5,456 nt of DNA from Candidatus Pelethomonas intestinigallinarum (lineage in GTDB: Bacteria > Bacillota > Clostridia > Oscillospirales > Oscillospiraceae). The translations under genes were made by a program, and so were the position numbers. The notes beneath the pieces were generated by a model that saw only the letters and a list, made by a program, of their open reading frames with translations, did not search any database and was not told the DNA's origin. Below, piece after piece: positions 1 through 4,978 of this stretch; position 1 is the first letter of the stretch; each line of letters starts with the position of its first letter. The stretch is from assembly GCA_018712665.1 (NCBI GenBank), contig DVGP01000097.1, positions 1 through 5,456 on the forward strand, in the 5' to 3' direction.

Positions 1-782
1 CCGCCTTCACCTCCGCCGGCCTGGACAGCTCCTCCGACTGGCGCTTCAAGACCCACCTGGCCAACCTGCCCATCTACTTTGAGTACCTGGACCGGGGTAT
101 CACCTATACCGACGCTATCGAGGGCACCTACCTGGACAACTACCGTGCCATCTGGGATCTGTACATCAACAACTCCACCGCCGATCCCGCCCTGCTCACC
201 TCCATGACCGCCAACGACTCCGTCAATGAGTTCACCAGCGGTCAGGCCGTGTTCTACCAGAACGGCTCCTGGGAGTTTGCCAATGTGGTGGGCGAGGGCA
301 AGCTCAGCGAGGATGAAGTGACCATGATCCCCATCTACTTCGGCGTGGGCGACGAGGCCAACCAGGGCCTGTGCACCGGCTGTGAGAACTACTGGTGCGT
401 CAACAAGAACGCCAGCGAGGAGGACATCCAGGCCACTCTGGACTTCATGTACTGGTGCGTTACCGACGAGACCGCTCTGCAGGCCATCACCGGCGGCGAG
501 GGCGCCATGCCCTCCGGCGAGACCGGCATGGGCTTCGCCATCCCCTTCAAGCAGGCTCCCGAGTCCAGCAACCCCTTCGTGGCTCTGGACGCCGAGATGA
601 CCGCTGCCGGCAAGACCCCTGTGAGCTGGAACTTCACCACCATGCCCTCTGAGGAGTGGAAGAACATGGTCGGCTCCGCTCTGGCTGTCTACGCCGCCGA
701 TCAGAGCGACGAGAACTGGGCCGGCGTGGTCTCCGCCTTCGTGGACGGCTGGGCCAGCGAGTACGCCCTGGCCAACGGCTGA
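1..782 (+). CDS. Sugar ABC transporter substrate-binding protein, C-terminal part (5' end outside window)
   Basis: The reading frame is open from the left edge (first whole codon at base 3) to TGA at 780-782, giving 259 residues. The signal peptide, lipobox and N-terminal lobe lie outside the window. The residues resemble the C-terminal half of family 1 extracellular solute-binding proteins (CUT1 systems). A stretch reading FTSGQAVFYQNGSWEFANV matches the usual 'F..G.aaf..nGsW' segment of that family, and many Trp, Tyr and Phe residues are suited to stacking on sugar rings. Its expected role is to capture a sugar or oligosaccharide outside the membrane and deliver it to the two permeases encoded downstream. 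Location next to CUT1 permeases and an amylomaltase favours maltodextrin or another alpha-glucan as ligand; that is inferred from context, not read from the binding site. The gene is separated from the permeases by 161 bases containing a terminator. Confidence 0.88.
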   Translation, partial: AFTSAGLDSSSDWRFKTHLANLPIYFEYLDRGITYTDAIEGTYLDNYRAIWDLYINNSTADPALLTSMTANDSVNEFTSGQAVFYQNGSWEFANVVGEGKLSEDEVTMIPIYFGVGDEANQGLCTGCENYWCVNKNASEEDIQATLDFMYWCVTDETALQAITGGEGAMPSGETGMGFAIPFKQAPESSNPFVALDAEMTAAGKTPVSWNFTTMPSEEWKNMVGSALAVYAADQSDENWAGVVSAFVDGWASEYALANG

Positions 783-820
783 TCTCTCATCTGACCCGAA
801 AGAGAAAGCATAGGCTTTCC

Positions 821-855
821 GGGGCTGCCGGAGGCGATCCGGCAGCCCCTTTTTT
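821..855 (+). terminator. Rho-independent terminator after the binding-protein gene
   Basis: A perfect 12-bp stem, GGGGCTGCCGGA (821-832) with TCCGGCAGCCCC (838-849), closes a 5-base loop and is followed directly by six T (850-855). It starts 38 bases after the binding-protein stop codon. Because the permease genes lie just downstream on the same strand and no promoter is evident between them, it probably acts as a partial terminator, giving more binding-protein mRNA than permease mRNA, as is common in ABC import operons. Confidence 0.9.
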
Positions 856-864
856 CTCAACGAA

Positions 865-917
865 CGCCGCCCGGGCAGGCCGCGCGCCTGACAGGGGCGC
901 GGCCTGCCCGGACGGCG
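865..917. repeat. Long GC-rich inverted repeat between binding-protein and permease genes
   Basis: A perfect 15-bp stem, CCGGGCAGGCCGCGC (871-885) with its complement at 897-911, is extended outward by a 5-bp stem (865-869 with 913-917) across one C/A mismatch. It extends inward by 3 bp (887-889 with 893-895). No T-tract follows, so it is not a standard terminator on the + strand. It lies 10 bases after the preceding terminator and 13 bases before the permease ribosome-binding site. It could be a dispersed palindromic repeat or an mRNA-stabilising structure at the 5' end of the permease message. Confidence 0.75.
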
Positions 918-943
918 TAAATTCCCACAAGGGAGGATAGACT

Positions 944-1795
944 GTGGAAAAAGCCATCAAAAAATACTGGCCGATCTTTGTGCTGCCCACACTGGCCGCG
1001 TTTATCATCGGGTTTATCATTCCGTTCCTCCAGGGCGTCTACCTGGCCTTCTGCCAGTTCACCACCGTCCGGGACGCCACCTTCATCGGCATTTCCAACT
1101 TCATCAGCGCCCTGCGCGACGCCACCTTCACCCACGCCTTCTGGTACAACTGCGCCTTCGTGGTGGTCAGCACGCTGGCCATCAACGTCGGCGGCCTGGC
1201 TGTGGCTCTGATCCTCACCAAAGCCATCCGGGGCACCAACGCCTTCCGCACGGTGTTCTTCATGCCGAACCTGATCGGCGGCATTGTGCTGGGCTATATC
1301 TGGCAGATCCTGCTCAACTGCGCCCTGACCCTGCTGGAGCGCCCTCTGCTTCAGCTGGACCCCACGGCGGGCTTCTGGGGCCTGGTGATCCTCATGTGCT
1401 GGCAGCAGATCGGCTATATGATGATCATTTACATCGCCGGGCTCCAGTCTATCCCCGACAACCTTCTGGAGGCGGCGGAGATCGACGGCGCCACCCACTG
1501 GCAGACCTTCTTCAAGGTCAAGCTGCCCATGCTCATGCCCTCCATCACCATCTGCCTCTTCCTCACCATTACCAACAGCTTCAAGCTCTTTGACCAGAAC
1601 ATGGCCCTGACCGGCGGCAACCCCGCCCACCAGAGCGAGCTGCTGGCCTACAACATCTACTACACGTTCTACGGCCGCTCCGGTCCCCAGTGGAGGGGCA
1701 TCGGCCAGGCCAAGGCGGTCATCTTCTGTGTGATCGTGGTGGCCATCGCCCTCATCCAGCTGCGGGTCACCCGTAAGAAGGAGGTACAGCAGTGA
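944..1795 (+). CDS. Carbohydrate ABC transporter permease, MalF/UgpA type (CUT1)
   Basis: This 283-residue inner-membrane protein is one half of the transmembrane channel of a binding-protein-dependent sugar importer. The GTG start at 944 is chosen because GGGAGG (931-936) lies 7 bases upstream. Hydrophobic segments lie near residues 10-36, 70-92, 104-124, 145-170, about 198-217 and about 257-275, consistent with six membrane spans. After span 1, residues 47-53 (FIGISNF) match the conserved 'F.GL.NF' segment of MalF-like permeases. The cytoplasmic EAA loop, which docks on the ATPase, is clear: EAAEIDG at residues 176-182, continuing to a KLPML segment. The length is usual for short Gram-positive MalF-like proteins and much shorter than E. 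coli MalF. Its stop overlaps the start of the second permease, so the two are probably translationally coupled and form a heterodimer. The substrate cannot be read from the sequence; malto-oligosaccharide is likely from the downstream malQ. Confidence 0.93.
   Translation: MEKAIKKYWPIFVLPTLAAFIIGFIIPFLQGVYLAFCQFTTVRDATFIGISNFISALRDATFTHAFWYNCAFVVVSTLAINVGGLAVALILTKAIRGTNAFRTVFFMPNLIGGIVLGYIWQILLNCALTLLERPLLQLDPTAGFWGLVILMCWQQIGYMMIIYIAGLQSIPDNLLEAAEIDGATHWQTFFKVKLPMLMPSITICLFLTITNSFKLFDQNMALTGGNPAHQSELLAYNIYYTFYGRSGPQWRGIGQAKAVIFCVIVVAIALIQLRVTRKKEVQQ
1778..1794 (+). promoter_or_regulatory. Ribosome-binding site and GTG start inside the upstream permease gene
   Basis: AAGGAGGT (1778-1785), a near-perfect Shine-Dalgarno sequence, lies within the last codons of the first permease gene and 6 bases before GTG at 1792. 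The GTG shares the bases GTGA with the upstream TGA stop. An in-frame ATG at 1804 would sit 18 bases from the site, too far, so GTG is preferred. The arrangement suggests translational coupling of the two permease subunits. Confidence 0.8.
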
Positions 1796-2634
1796 CAAGA
1801 AAAATGCAGCGCTCCAACAGGATCTGGAGCATCGTGATGACCGTTGTGTGCGTGGTGTATATGTACCCCATCTTCATGGTGCTCATGAACTCCCTGAAGG
1901 TGGAGAGCGCCATCAGCACCGGCACCGCCTTCGACCTTCCCGCCGCCGAGACCTTTGCGGGCCTGGCCAACTATGAAAACGCCATCGGCGCCCAGGGCTT
2001 CCTCTTCAGCCTTCTCAACTCCCTGGTCATCACCGTCACCTCGGTGTTCGCCATCCTCATCTGCTGCTCCATGTTCGCCTGGTACATCACCCGGGTCAAC
2101 AACAAGATCACCAAGGTGCTGTACCTGCTGTGCGCCTTCTCCATGGTGGTCCCCTTCCAGATGGTCATGTTCACCCTCTCCTCCATGGCGGACACCCTGC
2201 ACCTGAACACCCCCTGGACCTTGTGGGTGATCTACCTGGGCTTCGGCGCGGGGCTGGCGGTATTCATGTTCTGCGGGTTCATGCGCAGCGTGCCCATCGA
2301 CATGGAGGAGGCCTCCATGATCGACGGGTGCAATCCCCTGCAGACCTACTTCCACATCGTATTCCCCCTGCTGCGCCCCACCATGGTCTCCGTGGCCATT
2401 CTGGAGGCCATGTGGATCTGGAACGACTACCTGCTGCCCACCCTGATCCTGGACATCAACGAGTACAAGACCATCCCCATGCTGATCCAGATGTTCCGGG
2501 GCAGCTACGGACGGGTGGAGATGGGCCCCATGATGGCCTGCATCATGCTGGCGATCCTGCCCATCGTCGCCGTCTACCTCATCGGCCAGAAGCACATCAT
2601 CAAGGGCGTCGTGGCCGGCGCGGTGAAGGGCTGA
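1792..2634 (+). CDS. Carbohydrate ABC transporter permease, MalG type (CUT1)
   Basis: This is the second transmembrane subunit of the importer, 280 residues, expected to pair with the preceding MalF-like protein. It starts at GTG 1792, overlapping the upstream stop by four bases. Hydrophobic spans are visible near residues 11-31, 70-97, 107-130, 143-165, about 200-220 and about 246-262. Residues 20-34 (CVVYMYPIFMVLMNS) match the usual first-span signature of MalG-like proteins. The EAA loop is at 173-179 (EASMIDG), followed by a 'FPLLRPT' segment. The C-terminus, ending in a 'GQKHIIKGVVAGAVKG' stretch, is the family's characteristic tail. Length is normal for the family. The gene is followed after 51 bases by malQ, with no terminator between, so co-transcription is likely. 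No ATP-binding subunit gene follows, which is common where one shared MsmK-like ATPase serves several CUT1 importers; that is inferred. Confidence 0.94.
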   Translation: MTRKMQRSNRIWSIVMTVVCVVYMYPIFMVLMNSLKVESAISTGTAFDLPAAETFAGLANYENAIGAQGFLFSLLNSLVITVTSVFAILICCSMFAWYITRVNNKITKVLYLLCAFSMVVPFQMVMFTLSSMADTLHLNTPWTLWVIYLGFGAGLAVFMFCGFMRSVPIDMEEASMIDGCNPLQTYFHIVFPLLRPTMVSVAILEAMWIWNDYLLPTLILDINEYKTIPMLIQMFRGSYGRVEMGPMMACIMLAILPIVAVYLIGQKHIIKGVVAGAVKG

Positions 2635-2671
2635 CAGACAGCCCTTTCCCCGCAATCGCAATCTAAACAGT

Positions 2672-2688
2672 AAGGAGTGATCGTTATG
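2672..2688 (+). promoter_or_regulatory. Ribosome-binding site that fixes the malQ start at ATG 2686
   Basis: AAGGAG (2672-2677) lies 8 bases before ATG 2686. An in-frame GTG at 2677 overlaps this Shine-Dalgarno sequence and has no ribosome-binding site of its own, so the longer reading (three extra residues) is rejected. Starting at 2686 gives MDRASGILLPISALPSPYG, the typical amylomaltase N-terminus. Confidence 0.85.
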
Positions 2689-4164
2689 GACCGCGCCAGC
2701 GGCATCCTCCTGCCCATCTCCGCCCTGCCCTCCCCCTACGGGATCGGCACCCTGGGCAAGGCGGCCTACGCCTTCGCGGACTTTCTCCACGCCGCCGGGC
2801 AGAAGTACTGGCAGCTGCTGCCCCTGGGCCCCACCAGCTACGGCGACAGCCCCTACCAGAGCTTCTCCACCTTCGCCGGCAATCCCTACTTCATCGACCT
2901 GGACCTGCTGGCGGAGGAGGGCCTTCTGGACAAGGAGGACCTGGCCGCCGCCGACTGGGGGAACGACCCACGGTATGTGGACTACGGCAAGATCTACGAG
3001 GTTCGCTTCGACGTGCTGCGGCGGGCCTTCCTCCGGGGCCGGGAGCGGGACCGGGAGGCGGTGGAGCGATTTCAGGCGGAGAACCCGTGGCTGAAAAACT
3101 ACGCCCTCTACATGGCCGTGAAGGCCCATTTCGGCATGAAGAGCTGGCTGGAGTGGCCCGACGAGGCCATCCGGGTCCGGGCTCCGGAGGCGGTGGCCCG
3201 GTATGAGAAGGAGCTGGCGGAGGATGTGGCGTTCTACACCTATCTCCAGTACCTCTTTTTCAAGCAGTGGGGCGAGCTGCGGGAGTATATCCACAGCTTA
3301 GGCATCCGCATCATCGGGGACCTGCCCATCTACGTGGCCATGGACTCCGCCGACGTGTGGGCGGAGCCGGAATTCTTCCAGCTGGGGGAGGGCAACATCC
3401 CCACGGAGGTCTCCGGCGTGCCCCCGGACTACTTCAGCGCCGACGGCCAGCTGTGGGGCAACCCCCTGTACGACTACGACAGGATGCGCCAGGACGGCTT
3501 CGGCTGGTGGATCCGCCGGGTGGAGGGGGCCAGCCGCCTCTTCGACGTGATCCGCATCGACCACTTCCGGGGCCTGGAGAGCTACTGGGCGGTGCCCTAC
3601 GGGGCGGAGACCGCCCGGGAGGGCCGCTGGCGGAAGGGACCCGGCATGGACCTGGTGGGGGTCCTCACCCAGTGGTTCCACGGCCTGGACATCATCGCCG
3701 AGGACCTGGGTTTCCTGACGCCGGAGGTCCACCAGCTCCTGAGGGATTCGGGCCTCCCCGGCATGAAGGTGCTGGAGTTCGCCTTCGACGCCCGGGAGCC
3801 CAGCAACTACCTGCCCCACACCTACGAGCGCAACTGCGTGTGCTACGTGGGCACCCACGACAACGAGACCGTGATGCAGTGGCGGGAGCAGGCGGACCGG
3901 GCCGACGTGACCTTCGCCCGGAAGTATCTGGGCCTGAACGAGGCCGAGGGCTTCCACTGGGGGATGATCCGGGGCGGCATGTCCAGCGTGGCGGACACCT
4001 TCGTGGCCCAGATGCAGGACTACCTGGGCCTGGGGGCCGAGGGCCGGATGAACACCCCGGGCACCCTGGGGAACAACTGGCGCTGGCGCCTCCTCCCCGG
4101 GGAGGCCAGCCCCGCCCTGGCCCGGAAGATCCGGCGGTACGCCCACATGTACGGGCGGCTGTGA
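2686..4164 (+). CDS. malQ: 4-alpha-glucanotransferase (amylomaltase, GH77)
   Basis: This 492-residue cytoplasmic enzyme transfers alpha-1,4-glucan segments between maltodextrins, releasing glucose and building longer chains for phosphorylase. The N-terminus reads SGILLPISALPSPYGIGTLG, followed by a 'PLGPTSYGDSPYQS' donor-site segment, both hallmark GH77 features. Catalytic positions are visible: the nucleophile Asp292 in RIDHFRG, the acid/base Glu339 in AEDLG, and the transition-state-stabilising Asp392 in GTHDNET. Their spacing agrees closely with the Thermus aquaticus enzyme (D293, E340, D395). The segment GIRIIGDLPIYVAMDSADVW precedes them as expected. Near the C-terminus, a 'MNTPGT.GNNWRWR' segment is conserved. 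Length matches the short bacterial form (about 500 residues) and lacks the N-terminal extension of E. coli MalQ. The gene lies 51 bases after the second permease gene and probably shares its transcript, pointing to maltodextrin use. No truncation or frameshift is seen. Confidence 0.97.
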   Translation: MDRASGILLPISALPSPYGIGTLGKAAYAFADFLHAAGQKYWQLLPLGPTSYGDSPYQSFSTFAGNPYFIDLDLLAEEGLLDKEDLAAADWGNDPRYVDYGKIYEVRFDVLRRAFLRGRERDREAVERFQAENPWLKNYALYMAVKAHFGMKSWLEWPDEAIRVRAPEAVARYEKELAEDVAFYTYLQYLFFKQWGELREYIHSLGIRIIGDLPIYVAMDSADVWAEPEFFQLGEGNIPTEVSGVPPDYFSADGQLWGNPLYDYDRMRQDGFGWWIRRVEGASRLFDVIRIDHFRGLESYWAVPYGAETAREGRWRKGPGMDLVGVLTQWFHGLDIIAEDLGFLTPEVHQLLRDSGLPGMKVLEFAFDAREPSNYLPHTYERNCVCYVGTHDNETVMQWREQADRADVTFARKYLGLNEAEGFHWGMIRGGMSSVADTFVAQMQDYLGLGAEGRMNTPGTLGNNWRWRLLPGEASPALARKIRRYAHMYGRL

Positions 4165-4170
4165 GCAACT

Positions 4171-4201
4171 TGGGGCCGGGCCCTCTCCGGGTCCGGCCCC
4201 A
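4171..4201. terminator. GC-rich hairpin after malQ, weak terminator candidate (no T-tract)
   Basis: TGGGGCCGG (4171-4179) pairs perfectly with CCGGCCCCA (4193-4201). An inner G-U pair and 3-bp CCC/GGG stem extend the helix to about 13 pairs around the loop TCTCC (4184-4188). It starts 7 bases after the malQ stop, where a terminator would be expected. The following bases (GGCGGAAATTG) contain no run of T, so intrinsic termination would be weak; it may instead protect the 3' end of the mRNA or need a factor. Confidence 0.55.
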
Positions 4202-4216
4202 GGCGGAAATTGCCCC

Positions 4217-4245
4217 TTGCATTTCGGGGCGTCATCGTGTATAAT
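4217..4245 (+). promoter_or_regulatory. Housekeeping sigma (sigma-70/sigma-A type) promoter of the SRP RNA
   Basis: TTGCAT (4217-4222) is a good -35 box and TATAAT (4240-4245) an exact -10 consensus, separated by the optimal 17 bases. The predicted start, about 7 bases downstream (near 4252), coincides with the 5' base of the SRP RNA closing helix (4253). That independent agreement makes the call strong. A near-consensus promoter suits a constitutive, abundant RNA. Confidence 0.92.
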
Positions 4246-4251
4246 ACCAAC

Positions 4252-4419
4252 TACACCATGGAATATTCTCCGCAAGCATTCGTGTTGAGGTTCTGGTCTC
4301 GCGCAATGGATGCCTGTGAACCATGTCAGGCGGGGAACCGAGCAGCATTAAGCGGGACGACATGTGCCGCGAGGGCGCCGGTTCGGAGCGGATGCTTGCG
4401 GAGAGTGTTCTATGGTGTC
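4252..4419 (+). ncRNA. ffs: Signal recognition particle RNA (4.5S/scRNA-like)
   Basis: This is the RNA scaffold of the signal recognition particle, which binds Ffh and targets nascent membrane and secreted proteins to FtsY and the translocon. The domain IV tip is clear: GUCAGG (4325-4330), a CGG stem, a GGAA tetraloop (4334-4337), a CCG stem and AGCAGC (4341-4346). This keeps the E. coli/B. subtilis Ffh-binding internal loops while replacing the UCC/GGA pairs by CGG/CCG. Upstream CCATGTCAGG and downstream AGCAGCATTAAGC also resemble the B. subtilis scRNA as I recall it. Bases 4253-4279 pair continuously with 4392-4418 (27 bp, three or so G-U pairs), and CTCGCG (4298-4303) pairs with 4368-4373. 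The ends are placed from the promoter and from the T-tract that follows the helix. At about 167 nt it is longer than E. coli 4.5S RNA and shorter than the about 270-nt Bacillus form; no Alu domain is seen. The position upstream of dnaX matches known Bacillota gene order. Confidence 0.93.
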
Positions 4420-4425
4420 TTTTTT
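4392..4425 (+). terminator. 3' arm of SRP RNA helix plus T-tract, terminator of the SRP RNA
   Basis: The 3' strand of the closing helix (4392-4418) is followed by one C and six T (4420-4425). No separate hairpin lies between the RNA and the T-run, so the long closing helix itself, or its lower part formed by ACACCAT/ATGGTGT (4253-4259 with 4412-4418), appears to act as the terminator stem. Confidence 0.7.
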
Positions 4426-4463
4426 GGCCTATATGCGGGGCGTTGCTTCCGTACCTCTTATAA

Positions 4464-4482
4464 GTGGGGCCTTCGGCCCCAC
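4464..4482. repeat. Short perfect hairpin with UUCG-type loop
   Basis: GTGGGGCC (4464-4471) pairs with GGCCCCAC (4475-4482) around TTC. The loop can also be read as a C(UUCG)G tetraloop on the + strand, a very stable type. No T-tract follows directly; five T begin at 4495, inside the next palindrome. It is the first of four consecutive palindromes. Confidence 0.7.
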
Positions 4483-4489
4483 ACCCTGA

Positions 4490-4517
4490 GTTACTTTTTG
4501 TACGGACAAAAAGTAAC
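4490..4517. repeat. Perfect 12-bp palindrome, GTTACTTTTTGT family
   Basis: GTTACTTTTTGT (4490-4501) and ACAAAAAGTAAC (4506-4517) are perfect inverted repeats around ACGG. A second palindrome of similar design (GGTTCACTTTTGG, 4860-4889) lies about 370 bases downstream. The A/T-rich core within GC-rich surroundings, and the symmetry on both strands, suggest a dispersed palindromic element. It could also work as a bidirectional terminator, because each strand shows a five-T run, but the run is inside the stem. Confidence 0.72.
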
Positions 4518-4527
4518 CAAAAAGCCG

Positions 4528-4567
4528 CATAGGGGCGGGACCCTTTCGATGGGGTCCCTCCCCTATG
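4528..4567. repeat. 16-position inverted repeat with one mismatch
   Basis: CATAGGGG (4528-4535) pairs with CCCCTATG (4560-4567), and GGGACCC (4537-4543) with GGGTCCC (4552-4558), separated by one C/T mismatch (4536/4559). The loop is 4544-4551. It follows the preceding palindrome by 10 bases and appears to be part of the same composite element. No open reading frame with coding character accompanies it. Confidence 0.72.
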
Positions 4568-4589
4568 AACCCCACCCCCACGACGACAC

Positions 4590-4610
4590 AAAGGGGGCAA
4601 TGCCCCCTTT
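4590..4610. repeat. Perfect short hairpin AAAGGGGGC/GCCCCCTTT
   Basis: AAAGGGGGC (4590-4598) pairs with GCCCCCTTT (4602-4610) around AAT. On the + strand the 3' arm ends in three T, too few for a strong terminator. It is the fourth palindrome in the 4464-4610 cluster. Confidence 0.7.
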
Positions 4611-4832
4611 GGAATCCCCCGCATAGAAAGGGACTTGTCCTGAATTCCTATGGGTACTCCCGAGGGTGCGTTACAAGAAGAATGTTTCAATAAGCACTAA
4701 TAGAAACATCCATCTCTTTAACAGGCCGGCAGGCGAAGTCTCGACGATAGACCCGCTGTAGATCAGATGACAAAAACCTGATTCGGTGCAGAAATGTTTC
4801 AGATCTGATAGAGACCAATTAGGAAAAGGAAT
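4611..4832. other. Non-coding stretch of unknown function, partly low GC
   Basis: No credible protein gene, tRNA or known riboswitch core is recognised here. From about 4671 the GC content falls well below that of the flanking genes; bases 4671-4720 contain only about 28% G+C. Local pairing is possible: TGTTTC (4683-4688) with GAAACA (4703-4708), GTCT (4738-4741) with AGAC (4749-4752), and ATCAGAT (4762-4768) with ATCTGAT (4803-4809). TGTTTC recurs at 4795-4800. The segment lies between two palindrome blocks and upstream of dnaX, so it could be part of the dnaX leader, an unrecognised small RNA, or the internal part of an inserted element. No convincing -35/-10 pair was found in it. Confidence 0.4.
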
Positions 4833-4850
4833 CCAAAACCTTGGTTTTGG
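4833..4850. repeat. Perfect short inverted repeat CCAAAACC/GGTTTTGG
   Basis: CCAAAACC (4833-4840) and GGTTTTGG (4843-4850) are perfect inverted repeats with two bases between them; a realistic RNA loop would be CTTG with a 7-bp stem. A T5 run follows at 4854-4858 after CGG. It opens the second palindrome cluster. Confidence 0.6.
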
Positions 4851-4859
4851 CGGTTTTTC

Positions 4860-4889
4860 GGTTCACTTTTGGGCGTCCAAAAGTGAACC
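4860..4889. repeat. Perfect 13-bp palindrome, GGTTCACTTTTGG family
   Basis: GGTTCACTTTTGG (4860-4872) and CCAAAAGTGAACC (4877-4889) are perfect inverted repeats around GCGT. In size, loop length and sequence (GTT-A/CA-CTTTT, loop of four) it parallels the palindrome at 4490-4517. This suggests two diverged copies of one repeat family, or the two ends of one element. Confidence 0.72.
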
Positions 4890-4897
4890 CCGGGGTA

Positions 4898-4951
4898 CGG
4901 GGGCGGGCAGCCCCCGAAATCTCCGGGGGTGTGGGGGCCGCAGCCCCCACA
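4898..4951. repeat. Two consecutive G/C-run hairpins upstream of dnaX
   Basis: CGGGGGC (4898-4904) pairs with GCCCCCG (4910-4916) around GGGCA. TGTGGGGGC (4930-4938) pairs with GCCCCCACA (4943-4951) around CGCA. Neither is followed by a T-tract. Runs of four or five G recur at 4892, 4899, 4925 and 4933. The pattern looks like a composite intergenic repeat rather than a regulatory RNA, and reading frames across it are low-complexity. Confidence 0.65.
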
Positions 4952-4978
4952 AGGTTGCGAGTAGAAAATTCTCCCCCC

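Noticed and set aside
857..1798. Long - strand open frame (313 codons) opposite the first permease gene
   Set aside because: It is the complement of a well-supported membrane protein gene; its translation is rich in Asp, Glu, His and Gln with no recognisable domain, as expected from the reverse of GC-rich codons.
2677..2685. Earlier GTG start for malQ
   Set aside because: The GTG overlaps the Shine-Dalgarno sequence used by ATG 2686 and adds residues absent from the family N-terminus.
1669..3294. Very long - strand open frame (541 codons) across the second permease and malQ
   Set aside because: It spans two real genes on the opposite strand, has low-complexity composition (His, Gly, Asp, Val) and no family features. 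GC-rich coding DNA commonly leaves such frames open.
4238..4245. Extended -10 element at the SRP RNA promoter
   Set aside because: The TG directly abuts TATAAT instead of being one base upstream, so it does not match the TGn pattern.
3298..4275. - strand open frame opposite malQ (325 codons), and the + strand shadow frame 3267-4244
   Set aside because: Both overlap malQ, whose catalytic residues are intact, and both read as low-complexity Pro/Gly/Arg-rich sequence.
4210..4626. + strand open frame of 138 codons after malQ
   Set aside because: It runs through the SRP RNA promoter, the SRP RNA and the palindromes; no ribosome-binding site or family resemblance. It is non-coding.
4635..4670. 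Possible promoter for dnaX starting from TTGTCC
   Set aside because: No -10-like hexamer is found at 16-18 bases from it; other -35-like hexamers in 4671-4832 also lack a properly spaced partner.
4232..4690. - strand open frame of 152 codons in the SRP RNA-dnaX spacer
   Set aside because: It covers the SRP RNA and the palindrome cluster in antisense and has repetitive Gly/Arg-rich readings over the G-runs. It is best explained by repeat DNA.
4684..4707. Sequence beginning GTTTCAAT and ending GAAAC, resembling a CRISPR repeat
   Set aside because: It occurs once with no regularly spaced copies, so there is no array; the ends simply form a local inverted repeat.
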